From Syncephalastrum monosporum B8922 (Eukaryota > Mucoromycota > Mucoromycetes > Mucorales > Syncephalastraceae): a DNA stretch of 36,339 nucleotides. Below, one piece after another: positions 21,131 to 36,339 of this stretch; the stretch's first letter is position 1; every line of letters begins with the position of its first letter. Position numbers and translations under genes: made by a program. The notes under the pieces are model-generated. The model was not told the origin of the DNA, searched no databases, and saw nothing but the letters and a program-made list of their open reading frames with translations. Location: the NCBI GenBank assembly GCA_000697355.1, contig JNEN01000842.1, forward strand, positions 1 to 36,339. The letters are read 5' to 3'.

Positions 21131-24100
21131 ATGACGTCCATGGCCTCGTCCGACACAGTCCAGCGACTGCCTGGAAGTTTCTCCGACGAAAAGCATGACA
21201 GCACCCACCTTGTTCAATCATCTGACGGAAAAATGGAGAATACCGTCAAGCACAAGAAAAAGAAGCAACCGACGGTCCCGCTCCACAAATTGTTTCGATT
21301 TAAAACCAAAGGCGATACCGCCATGATCGTCGTGGCGAGCTTTTGCTCGGTCATTGTGGGTTTCTTGCAGCCGGTCGCCATTGGATTTTTCGGCGCATTT
21401 ATGAAAAAGGTGTTTGATGCCTTCGAAAACGGCGAAAATGCGATTGACGCCACCCGGCCCATTGTCCTCGTCTTTGTCTATATCGGTACCATCATCCTCG
21501 TGTGCGCCTATGTTGGAAATTGCTTCTGGGTCCTATCGGGACAACGACAAATCAATCGCATTCGACGTCTTTACGTGCACGCCATCATGCGCCAAGATAT
21601 GGCCTGGTTTGATATGGTAATGCATGTGATTGCCAATGGACAACTCTGTCTGACCATTGCGTCTCTCTTAGGCGGAAGATGGCTCGTTGACGACACGCCT
21701 GGCAGCTGATGCGCAATGCATCCAAGACGGTATCTCGGAGCGGTTTGGTCAGATGATCAAGACCCTTGCTGCCTTTATCATTGGTTTTCTTCTCGCCTTT
21801 GCCGTTTGCTGGCGCCTGGCGGTCATCATCCTCGCCGTGCTTCCATTCTTGGCCGCAGCAGGCGGTCTGATGGGCTATTTTGTTACCAAGGCTACCCTCA
21901 ATGTCCAAACGTCATACGCCGAAGCAGGCAGCATCGCCGAACAAGTGTTTTCTGGCATCAGGACCGTGTTTGCTTTCACGCTACAGAACCGATTTGCAGA
22001 CATTTACGATGAAAAGCTGGTGGAGGCACGCAAACGAGGCGAACGACGTGCAATTTACTATGGCATTGGTTTTGGCGGATTTTTGTTTGTCTTGTTCTGC
22101 ATTTTCGGCATTGGATTCTGGTATGGCGGCCAATTAATTATACACCAAGGCGTCAGCGGCGTGTGGGTCCTTGTCGCCTTCTTTGCTATGCTTCTCGGTG
22201 CCATGTCCTTACTCCAACTGCCAGCTCACCTCTCGGCCATTGCGGCGGCGTGTGGTGCGGCGCACAAAATCTACGCGACGATCGATCGAGTCCCCGATAT
22301 TGATATCGACTCTCCCCTGGGCGAGGCCCCCGAAAAGGTGCTTGGCGATATCGAATTTCGTCACGTGCAATTTGCTTATCCGACTCGCCCTGACTTGACG
22401 GTGCTCAAGGACTTCAGTATCAACATCAAGTCAGGCATGACTGTCGCCTTTGTCGGTCCCAGTGGCTCGGGCAAGTCTACCTCGGTACAGCTCATCCAGC
22501 GCTTCTATGATCCACTCGCTGGCTCTGTATTCCTCGATGGCAAGGATATCAAGGATCTGAATCTCAACTGGCTGCGTAGACAGATTGGTGTTGTCAGCCA
22601 AGAACCCGTCCTCTTCAACTTGACTATCAAACAAAACCTGCTTATGGGTACACATGATCCGAATGTCTCTCACGAAGCCGTTGTCGAAGCCTGCAAGAGC
22701 GCCAACTGTCATGATTTCATTATGCAACTGCCCGACAAGTATGATACGATCGTTGGCGAGCACGGCGGTATGCTTTCGGGCGGCCAAAAACAGCGCATTG
22801 CCATTGCACGTGCCATTCTCAAAAATCCGTCTATTCTCTTACTCGATGAGGTATGGACATTCTATAAACTGTTTGTCCAGAAACTGACTACTATTTATTT
22901 CTTATTTCTTAGGCTACATCTGCCCTGGATACTCAGTCAGAGCGTCTCGTTCAGAAGGCTCTTGATTCAGCTTCCACTAACCGCACTACAATCGTCATGT
23001 ATGTACTATCATTTTCTCAAATCACTCTACTAACTTTTACGTCTACCAGTGCCCACCGACTGTCAACTATCCGTAACGCGGATCTTATCGTTGTCATGAA
23101 ACAAGGCGAGATCGTGGAACAAGGCACGCACAACCAGCTTTTGGACGTCGATGGCGTTTATGCCGAGCTGGTCCGCAAGCAACAGATCGACACGGAAAAT
23201 GAAGACGAGCTTGATGAAGACGAGCTCATGAAAAGAGAGATGGTCGCACTGCAACAACAGAGTGATCCAAGCCGCGTAAGCAAGATCCAGATGGACGATA
23301 AAGACGAAACTGCCGGCGAGCCGTTGGCGCGCTACAGCACCAAATCATCTATCGACGTCTATGAGCTCAAGCTGATCAAGGAGAAGGCCGAGCGGAAATC
23401 AAAGAAAAGTCAGAAGGCGCCCATCCGCAAAGTTCTACAGCAGATGCGCTCGGAGTGGCATCTGCTCTTTCTTGGCTCCATCGGTGCGCTGGTTGCCGGT
23501 GCTATCTTTCCCGCACTCGGCTATGTGGTCGCCCGAGGTGTTTCTTCCCTTGCCGCAAGCGATGCCGCCAGCGTGGCACCGAGTCCCATGGAAGGCACCA
23601 ACCTTGACGGCTTCTTATTCTTGATGTTTGGTATCATTGCCTTGTTGAGCCACGCAGTTCAGTTTATCGCCCATGACACCGCGGGAGAGCGCTATATTGA
23701 ACGTCTCCGTTCCCTCGTTTTCCGCGCATTTTTGAAGCAGGAGATTGGCTACTTTGATCAAGAAGAGAATAGCGTCGGTGCTATGACGACTCGACTCGCT
23801 CTTGACTCCAAAAACGTCAATGAAATGATTACCAAGGTCCTCGGCGACGTCATGCAGATGGTTGGATGCCTCATTACTGGTAAGATAACGAACATCAGAA
23901 TACAAACGTACTCACCTGTCGATAGGTCTGGTGATTGCCTTTTATTATGACTGGGCGACGACGCTGATCACGCTCCTCTTTGCGCCCTTTTTGCTCGGCG
24001 CGAGCTTGTATGAGAGTCAAATACAGCGCAATTTTGAAGACAAGGTGTCCAAGGCCAATCAGCACAGCAGCGAGATCGCCGGTGAGGCCTTCAAAGAGAT

Positions 24101-25238
24101 CCGCACAGTGGCTGGTCTTGGCAAGCAAAACTATTTTGAAAGCAAATTTGAGCGCGCAACGGTACGCCCCCATAAGCTTGCAAAGCGCAAAGCATACTTG
24201 GCCTCAATCGGGTACGCGCTCCTCCAAGGCACCATCATGTACGCCGGCGCAGTTGCCTTTTATGCAGGCATGAACTTTATCCAGCAGGGCCGTATCGAGA
24301 CCATGGACATGATTATTGTGTTGATCGAGGTTCTCATCACAGTGGATGGTGTTGGCCGCTGCAGTATCTTTACGTCGACATTTGTCAAGGGCAAGGTGTC
24401 AGCTATCACGACTTTCGAGCTTCTGGAGCGCCAGTCTGCCATTGACCCGGATTTAGAAGGCATCGAACCCCAGACGGCTGATGGTCATTTTTCGTTTGAC
24501 GATATCGCCTTCCGCTACCCTGCCCGCCCGGATATGCCTGTATTTGACGGTGACTTCCATCTAGAGGGCCAGGCCGGTCAGACGGTCGCGTTAGTAGGAC
24601 CAAGTGGCTGCGGCAAGTCGACTGTGATTGGCATGCTCCAGCGCTGGTACGACCCGATCAGCGGCACCGTCCGGCTCGACGAGAACAACGTCAAGAACTA
24701 TACACTCGGCAATCTACGCAGCCATATGGCCTTGGTCGGCCAGGAGCCAGTCTTATTTGACACGACGATAGAGCAAAATATCCGCTTCGGAGCGCCGGAA
24801 GGCATGGCGGTGACGCAAGCCGATGTGGAAGCCGCCGCACGCGCTGCCAATATACATGCCTTTGTTAGTGATCTGCCAGAGGGCTACCAGACGCGCGTCG
24901 GTGACAAGGGCTCGCAGTTGTCGGGTGGCCAAAAGCAGCGCATCGCAATTGCGCGCGCCCTAATCCGACAACCACGCGTGCTCCTCCTCGACGAAGCCAC
25001 CTCTGCACTCGACTCTGAATCGGAAAAAATCGTGCAGGCCGCTATTGATACCATTATCAAGGAAGGTAACCGAACCACGATCACGATTGCCCATCGTCTT
25101 TCAACCATCCAGGACGCAGACCTGATATGTGTCATTAAAGCGGGTCAGGTGGTCGAGAAGGGCACCCATCAAGAACTTCTGAGGCTGAACGGTGCTTATG
25201 CTGAACTCGTGCGTCAGCAGACTCTCACCGCCATCTAA
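21131..25238 (+). CDS. Full-length ABCB-type (P-glycoprotein) ABC exporter
   Basis: ATP-driven exporter of lipophilic compounds or peptides at the plasma membrane, organised TMD1-NBD1-TMD2-NBD2. Exons are 21131-21616, 21672-22850, 22913-22998, 23050-23879 and 23926-25238: 3894 nt, 1297 residues, typical for fungal and animal P-glycoproteins. NBD1 has Walker [10 protein letters not shown] near 423, signature LSGGQKQR near 530, Walker B ILLLDE and H-loop IAHRLS. NBD2 has GPSGCGKST near 1084, LSGGQKQR near 1191, [11 protein letters not shown] near 1213 and IAHRLS. Both sites look catalytically complete. TMD1 carries the ABCB signature [12 protein letters not shown]. The charged linker near residue 640 (about 23190-23420) is rich in Glu, Asp, Lys and Ser. 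The ATG at 21131 follows a TATA box and pyrimidine leader; MASS four codons in is an alternative. Substrate unknown; a pheromone (Ste6) role is possible but less likely than drug export. Confidence 0.96.
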
Positions 25239-25418
25239 GATCCCCTTCCTCCTCCATTTTGTACACATATCTGTTTTGCTTTTTCCTTTCTCGCTTTTGA
25301 TGTCATCCATTTACAGAACATCATGTATTCCTTTGCTTGTATTCTACGATCAAGTACATAACTACATTTATAAACTGAAAGTACTACTCCTACTACTGCT
25401 GCGGCTGCCTTGAAACAG
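25239..25418. other. Short 3' gap between converging ABCB and SDR genes
   Basis: Only 180 bp separate the two stop codons, so the 3' UTRs may overlap. T-rich on the plus strand after the ABCB stop. Confidence 0.5.
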
Positions 25419-26691
25419 CTATCGTGGATAATCTTTGAATAACTGGGTGAGAATACCTTGCTTTCGCTCATGGCAGATATCATCGAGATGCTCATAGTAA
25501 GGAGCGGTATAGCGCGGCTCGACAAGGATCTTATCTGCAACGTTCAGGATGTCCCCTGCGTTCTCGATTTAGAAACCCAACTGTATATAGATTCATTATA
25601 CTTACCGTTCAGGGTGTCGTCCTGGATAGCCTGCATGTACGCTTCTATGCAGCGGGACATCGGCACCATACCCAGTGCAGTGGCTACTCTTCTTGATTGA
25701 CCGGATATCATGGGTGTATCTAGATGAACATACATATCTCAGTAAAGAAGAATCTGCTTCTTATATAACGCACCGACAAAATGAGGTGCGACACAATTGA
25801 CACGGATATTTGTTGACCGGAACAGAGATCCGTAGCTCCTCGTAAGGCCGATAATCTTTAGAGCTAGTTTAAGTCCCTTTCTCTTCCGCTGGAGCTGATT
25901 CGGGTACTCACCGCGTGCTTAGTGGCTGTGTAGAGAGGTGCGAGCGGAGCGCCGCAGAAGCCATAGATGGATGATGTGTTAACGATACAACCCGATCGCT
26001 TGTGTTTCAAAAAATGCTGAATAGCCACCCGATTGGCTTTTGCCGCCGCTGTCAGGTTAACATCGATTGTTCGGTAGCTCTCTGTCACCGGGAATAGGGT
26101 AAGAACACAATGAGATATACATTCCATGATGTCCTACCTTGTTCAGCATCGTTGAGTAGGTCCGAAGATTCCAGGATTCCTGCGACGATAATGGCCGTGT
26201 CAACAGGGCCAAAACGTTCCTCGGCCAGGGTGTACAGCTTCTCATGCGATGCCCAATCGGTCATGTCGCACTGACAGAAAATAGCTTCTGCAGATACACC
26301 ACTGCATGTTTGTTTTCAGAATAGTGTGTCTGATGCGCACTTCATAAAAGTTTACGACTTACTCTACTTGCGTCCTGCTGCTCAATGTGGCCTCCAGGGA
26401 TGAGCCTTTTTCTTTATTTGTTCCCGTAAAAATGACGCTTGCACTACATAAACAAGGAACGAAATATGTTAATCTGCATTGGACCCTTCTTCTCTATCCT
26501 CATTAAGCATACCCTAGAGTCACCAGTTGATCTGCTAGCTCTCTCCCAATGCCTGCTTGGAATTCAGTTAGGCCTAGTGGTATCATTTGGGTCTTTTTCG
26601 AGTCACTATTGATGGAAAAAGAACAGAGAAGCATACCCGATGTCCCACCATAGATAAGGATGACTTTTCCACTAAATCTCAAAGGTGCCAT
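25419..26691 (-). CDS. Short-chain dehydrogenase/reductase (classical SDR)
   Basis: NAD(P)-dependent oxidoreductase with a Rossmann fold. Eight exons in transcript order are 26637-26691, 26513-26555, 26363-26443, 26138-26301, 25912-26081, 25774-25855, 25606-25719 and 25419-25555: 846 nt, 281 residues, a normal classical SDR length. The cofactor motif GGTSAGIG is at residues 14-21, and the acidic segment CDMTDW lies near 75. The NNAG position reads IVAG, a departure from consensus. The catalytic Ser is in NTSSIYG near 150, and Tyr/Lys are in YTATK near 166. RVNCVAPHFVDTPM, typical of the segment after the active site, follows. Exon 2 is only 43 nt and is split inside the glycine motif. Substrate not deducible. 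It lies tail to tail with the ABCB gene and diverges over 2.5 kb from the ABCC gene. Confidence 0.93.
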
Positions 26692-29215
26692 TATAGCCTT
26701 GTAGTCGGTCAGTATAGATAGGGATAGTAATACAAGCGAGAAAAAGAAGATCGGATGAGTTAGCATTTATATCGAAATGCGCAGGCCGTACCATGACTGG
26801 AACGAAAATTGTTAGGGGACACAGTGCCAAGCGGATTTGGAAGTTGCTCGGTTTTTGACTTGATTTGGTGGGCTGCAATGAGACACATGCATGGACTCAC
26901 TCCCGAAAAAATGGATCGTACGATTCTAACTACTCTTTTTTTCATAGGGTCAGCATCCTATACTCGATGAGAGATATAGCTTTTTTGACACGCGTTTTTT
27001 TACCGCATAGTTAACAGGATGCTGTTAGTTACGTAGACAATATAAATATATCGTAGAGGCATACATATTATAGACAAACTTGCACCATTCTAGCATATAA
27101 CGAGCTATACAGTGTATATGCAGTAGCTGCTGCTACTACTGATATTATTAGCAGAGCGAGGTATCAGATAGTGCACTCATATAAGGCTGATTTCGACGCT
27201 TTACAGTGCCTCCTTCTTTATTTGTGACTGGTGGCGCTGCAACTACTCCATACATATACTGTCATACGTACCAAATTGAGGGGGTTCAGGGAGATCGAAA
27301 GAGCCAGAGACGACAGAGCATCGTTAGGCGGATACTTTCAAATCCTCTCTGTCTCCTTGAGATATTCCACGTTCCCAAACGTATTCATTGTAGTCAGAGG
27401 CGCGTCGAGATTTTTCTGTCGTTTGCTAAATTGCAGTAGTCATAAACACAAACTGCTCTCCCTCTTCGTCACACACAACACGTCTAATATGCTCGTTCTC
27501 AGATGCCATAGGTTTGGGATATGCACTCAGCATTGATACTGCTTCATAGACACGTCTCCATTGCGTTACCCGGTTTGTGTTTGGGTCCTCTCAATCCCAT
27601 CGTCCGGGGAAAATGTGGAGTTTTCATTCGTGTCTATAAGAAATTTGACACATGCAGAATGTCTGGGCCGAGTAGCAGTTCTGCCGCTTTTGCCAACCAG
27701 GTATTTCAGCAAAAAAAAGTAAAAATAAAAATAAAAAAGAGAACACTGTCTGAGATCCGCTGCATTTCTGTCGATGCTTCTAGGAGTATCATCTGTGCTT
27801 TCATTTTTGGTAAAGAAGAATTTATAATATAGAAGAAAGCGATGCAATCAGTCAAGGTTCGTTTCACAGAAAGCTTGAATGGTTCGTCACTGCTAGCATC
27901 CAGACTCGATCTTGTCAGATGTAACGTATGGAACAGTTTGTGTCCACACCATTAATAGATCCTCGTCTACAAACACAAATTAAGACTTTCCACCAAAACT
28001 TTATATACAATTGCGGTTGACTGCGTAAATGTAGCATCTTCTTTATTTGCCATAGTGTTATCCCTCTGCGTTATGGTCTCCCTTCTGAAAGGCAGTGCGT
28101 CATGTTGCAGATCTTTCATTTTTATATATGCTACACTTCGTGCTCTAGTAAAACCCATGTTGGAAAGCAAAGGGAGATATCTAGGGTCATATAGATAGCA
28201 GGGGCATATACTACTGTTTGGTCCACATTTGCTATGAGAGCGACACGCCGTCCGCCGCAAGTTCGTTTGATTTCATCATTTCGCGAACAAAAAAAGTTTG
28301 TATTATATGATTAGCGAGAGAGAAAAAAAGAACTGACGAAAATAGGAGCTCAAATGCTTTTGTGATTCTATTATCTGATCTGTCTCGACTGTATTATGCA
28401 TATGTTGTTCACGGCACTAGAAATACCTGACCTTCTAGTAGGCCTTTCACACTTCTATGGGCTCTTATTTTGCTACTATGCAGCAAGGCCCCCCATCTCA
28501 CAAAGCACCACGATGACATTAACACTATGACGCAATGAAAAAGAAGAAGCAATAATGTTATTTGCACCGTATCATTTAGTAGATGCGTCATTTACTGGAT
28601 CATAGTCAGCATTCAATCACATGTGTTTGCAGTGTATAAACTAGAGAATGATATGCATGCATGCTTGTCGATTGTTCATGTAGGATATGAACATGACGTG
28701 AATTTCTCATGAAGATACACACACTGGCGGTGTCCTCCCTGGCTTAGTCACCTGAGGGATCGAGACTAGACGTGTTGCCTAGTTATACTATAAAACAGGG
28801 CGAAGCTGTCTATATTTCCATTCCGCAGCATAAATGACAGACATTTGATTTATTCATATCAATAATAGGGTGTAAACTCTCGCTTGGAAGTGCTTAGTAA
28901 TGGACCAGCGCCTTGAAGTCGGCTGCAGGACTGCAAATGACAAGCTGAACCGGATATGAAGTGCTTCCATGCTTTCGATTTCATATTTTTGACATGAGCG
29001 GCTTGCGCCGGCAGCTGCAACGGCCCGAGGGAGCCGTGTTACGCTACGCGCGTCGACATCCTATTTTAGTAGACATCTCCAGCTGGCTTTTTTGATCTTT
29101 TCGCTTTTTTTAAAGCGTCAAATCGAAGACCGATCTTTTTTTTCACAGCTTTTCCCTCTTTCCAGCTTCTTCTGCACCGCATTTCGGCCATACAGCTTTC
29201 TTCTTGTAACTTGTC
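26692..29215. other. 2.5-kb gene-poor divergent region between SDR and ABCC genes
   Basis: AT-rich region with no intact gene that I can support. Its ends should carry the SDR and ABCC promoters. The inner part holds a possible decayed coding relic on the minus strand (27324-28053). Elsewhere, including 28300-29150, I see only short frames and homopolymers. Confidence 0.5.
27324..28053 (-). pseudogene. Possible degenerate coding relic, family not recognised
   Basis: Several protein-like stretches follow one another on the minus strand but in shifting frames. In order they are MANKEDATFTQSTAIVYKVL (from 28053), a DEDLLMVWTQTVPYVTSDKI stretch (about 27965-27900), DEPFKLSVKRTLTDCIAFFY and onward (about 27890-27745), SAYPKPMASENEHIRRVV (about 27525), and ASDYNEYVWERGISQGDRED (about 27400), ending at a TAA near 27324. 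Stops and single-base shifts interrupt them, and no GT-AG introns I tried repair all of them. The amphipathic, mixed composition looks like former protein sequence, unlike flanking DNA. I do not recognise the family. It could also be a real gene with an intron pattern I failed to solve. Confidence 0.35.
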
Positions 29216-34339
<5,124 letters not shown>

Positions 34340-34478
34340 AACACAAGATTTATTTTTATACAAGTGGTTGTTGAAAGAACTTTGTACAGGATGATGAATA
34401 TGAAAAAGAAAAACAGTTTAGGGATATGGTTGTTGAAACGTGAATGACGAAATGAGATAAACCGCTAGCATAGCGTTC
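34340..34478. other. Short 3' gap between converging ABCC and SHMT genes
   Basis: 139 bp between two stop codons on opposite strands. AT-rich with no structured terminator; transcripts may overlap at their 3' ends. Confidence 0.5.
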
Positions 34479-35936
34479 TTAGAAGGTGACGGAAGCCTTG
34501 ATGGTGGTGGGGTCGAAGCCGGGCATGGGGTAGGTGCGGGCAAACTCGACAACCTCCTTCTTGAGCTGGGAGATCTCCTCATCACCTTCGCAGGCAGCAA
34601 CGAAGTCCTTCATGAGCTTGGAGCCAGCCTTCTCCTGAATGCGGAGGGCAATGGAGACAATGCGGTGGAGGTACTCGGCGACCTTGACCATGTCCTCCTC
34701 CTTCATGGAACGCGAGGTCAGGGCGTTGGTGCCGAGACGGACACCGCCGGGGGTGACGGCCGACTTGTCACCGGCAATGGAGTTCTTGTTGATCGTGATG
34801 TGAACCATATCGCAGATACGCTCGACCTTGGAGCCGGTAAGCTTCTGGGGCTTGAGATCCCAGAGGACCAAGTGGTTGTCGGTGCCACCGCTGGCGAGCT
34901 TGTAGCCGTAGCCGGTCAGGCACTCAGCGAGTTTCTGGGCGTTGGCAATGACCTGCTTGGCGTACTGCTGGAACTCGGGCGAGCCAGCCTGCTTGAGGGC
35001 GACGGCCACGGCGGCAATGGTGTTGTTGTGCGGGCCACCCTGGCAAGAGGGGAAGACGGCCTGGTTGATACGGTTCTCGAGGTCATCACCGCGGTTGCGG
35101 CGGAAGAAGATCAGACCAGCGCGGGGGCCACGGAGGGTCTTGTGGGTGGTGGTGGTGACGACGTCGCAGAAGTCGAAGGGAGACTGGGCCTGTTTGCCGG
35201 CAATCAGACCGGAAATGTGGGCCATGTCGCACATGAGGTAGGCGCCGTGCTGGTCGGCGATCTTGCGCATGGTGTCATACTCGAACTCACGCGGGTAGGC
35301 GGAGGCACCGCAGATGAGGAGCTTGGGGCGGAAGAGCGCAGCGTTCTCCTCGAGGCGCTTGTAGTCAATGAAGCCGGTCTCGGGGTTGACCTGGTAGGGC
35401 ATCGACTGGAAGTAGATGGACGAGGACGAGATCTTCTTCTTGTTGGTCTGGTAGCCGTGGGTCAGATGGCCACCGGAGGGAAGGTCCAAACCCATCAGAC
35501 GGTCCTGCGGCTGGATCAAGGCAGTCAGGGCAGCAAAGTTGGCGGTCGAGCCACTGTAGGGCTGCACGTTGACGCCCCACTGCTCGGCATCCAGACCGAA
35601 CGCGGCCAGGGCACGGGCGCGGCAGAGCTGCTCGAGCTCATCGATGAACTCGTTACCACCATAGTAACGGGCACCGGGGAGACCCTCGGAGTACTTGTTG
35701 GTCAGCGCAGTGCCGTTGGCTTCAATGACGGCTTGCGAGGTAAAGTTCTATCATATCTTTGCGTCAATATCACGGCGTAGACACGTCTTCTTTAATTGAA
35801 CCTCAGAGGCAATAAGCTCCAGACCAGACCACTGTCTGAGCTTCTCGTTCTCGACAATCTGGAAGATCTCCTTATCCTCCTGCTCGAGAGTGGTGTTCAG
35901 GCAAGTGTTCCAGGAATCAGTGGGCTTGACGGCCAT
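34479..35936 (-). CDS. SHM2: Serine hydroxymethyltransferase, probably cytosolic
   Basis: PLP enzyme that interconverts serine plus tetrahydrofolate with glycine plus methylene-tetrahydrofolate, central to one-carbon metabolism. Exons are 35802-35936 and 34479-35747: 1404 nt, 467 residues, a normal cytosolic length. Landmarks in order are GLELIASE at the end of exon 1, [42 protein letters not shown], and the PLP-binding lysine in [14 protein letters not shown] near residue 247. The N-terminus (MAVKPTDSW) has no clear mitochondrial presequence, which favours the cytosolic isoform. That assignment is an inference. Third codon positions are strongly C/G-biased, as in the acyl-CoA oxidase gene, suggesting high expression. 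The single intron sits near the 5' end. A TATA-like CATAAAAA on the minus strand lies about 70 bp upstream (near 36006-36013). Confidence 0.97.
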
Positions 35937-36296
35937 GGCGCAATTCGAAAAAGTATGAAAAGGTAGAGTAAAGAAGAGAAAAGAGTGTGGAGGAATGACT
36001 CTCCGTTTTTATGAGGGTGGCTTGCAAATTTTTCTGCTGGAAGATCCGCACTGATCTGATCTAGCCACCGTCTGTCATTGGTTTACCTTTCCGCTCAAGA
36101 TCTGGGGACCGAATACAGAACCAACTTCAACAAGCAATTCTACATACAACATCCGCCTGCCTCTGTTCATCTTTCATCCTCAACAACGTGCCAAGACTTT
36201 TAAGACCGTCGTCTTCTTTTGGCCAGGGAAACACACAGACACAGATGCAACCGTGGGACACTTTCCTCTATCATATGCACGTCCGATGACCCGCTC

Positions 36297-36339
<43 letters not shown>
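35937..36339. other. SHMT upstream region and poly-A window end
   Basis: Promoter and leader of SHMT, then about 180 bp of C/A/T-rich plus-strand sequence (36120-36298) that resembles a 5' leader of a divergent gene beyond the edge. No coding exon can be supported in it. The window ends in an uninterrupted A41 run (36299-36339), probably an assembly break at a homopolymer. Confidence 0.5.
36299..36339. repeat. A41 homopolymer at the right end
   Basis: Forty-one consecutive A bases up to the last base. Other long A/T runs occur in the window (T16 near 12434, A18 near 20694), but this is by far the longest and lies exactly at the boundary. Confidence 0.95.

Noticed and set aside
27206..27536. 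Plus-strand frames with VTGGAA suggesting an SDR fragment
   Set aside because: Only a short chance match to a Rossmann-like string; no active-site motif follows, and the minus strand gives a more protein-like reading.
34665..35780. 371-codon open frame antisense to SHMT
   Set aside because: Same effect of codon bias on the opposite strand; low-complexity G/V/L/E translation, and SHMT on the minus strand is certain.

Overview
The window looks like nuclear DNA of a filamentous or early-diverging fungus. A Mucoromycota-like genome is my best guess, inferred from gene style and intron habit, not from a search. Every intact gene is split by short GT-AG introns, mostly about 40-80 bp. After splicing by eye, eleven genes read through in a single frame across 63 introns, and each total coding length is a multiple of three. 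Both ends lie in homopolymers (T10 at base 1, A41 at the right end), so the window is probably one complete contig of a draft assembly.

Left part (1-7.7 kb): an array of four related aldo/keto reductase genes (AKR13/YakC-like). Copy A (minus) is cut by the left end. Copy B (minus) and copy C (plus) are intact. Copy D (plus) is a pseudogene. Copies A and C share a perfect 452-bp inverted repeat covering promoter, first exon and the start of intron 1. This is the most unusual structure in the window.

Middle (8-20.3 kb): an MFS drug/polyamine-type exporter (minus) and an acyl/aryl-CoA ligase (plus) diverge from a 507-bp shared promoter region. They are followed by a strongly codon-biased acyl-CoA oxidase, so export, CoA activation and the first beta-oxidation step sit side by side. 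Next come an SPF45/RBM17-like splicing factor (minus) and a Golgi pH regulator-type membrane protein (plus), divergent across 176 bp.

Right part (21-36.3 kb): a full-length ABCB (P-glycoprotein type) exporter, a short-chain dehydrogenase (minus), a 2.5-kb gene-poor gap with a possible decayed coding relic, a full-length ABCC (MRP/Ycf1 type) exporter with an N-terminal TMD0, and serine hydroxymethyltransferase (minus). Housekeeping genes (SHMT, GPHR, SPF45, acyl-CoA oxidase) are thus mixed with a detoxification/export set (AKRs, SDR, MFS, ABCB, ABCC). I saw no tRNA, rRNA, CRISPR array or intact transposable element.
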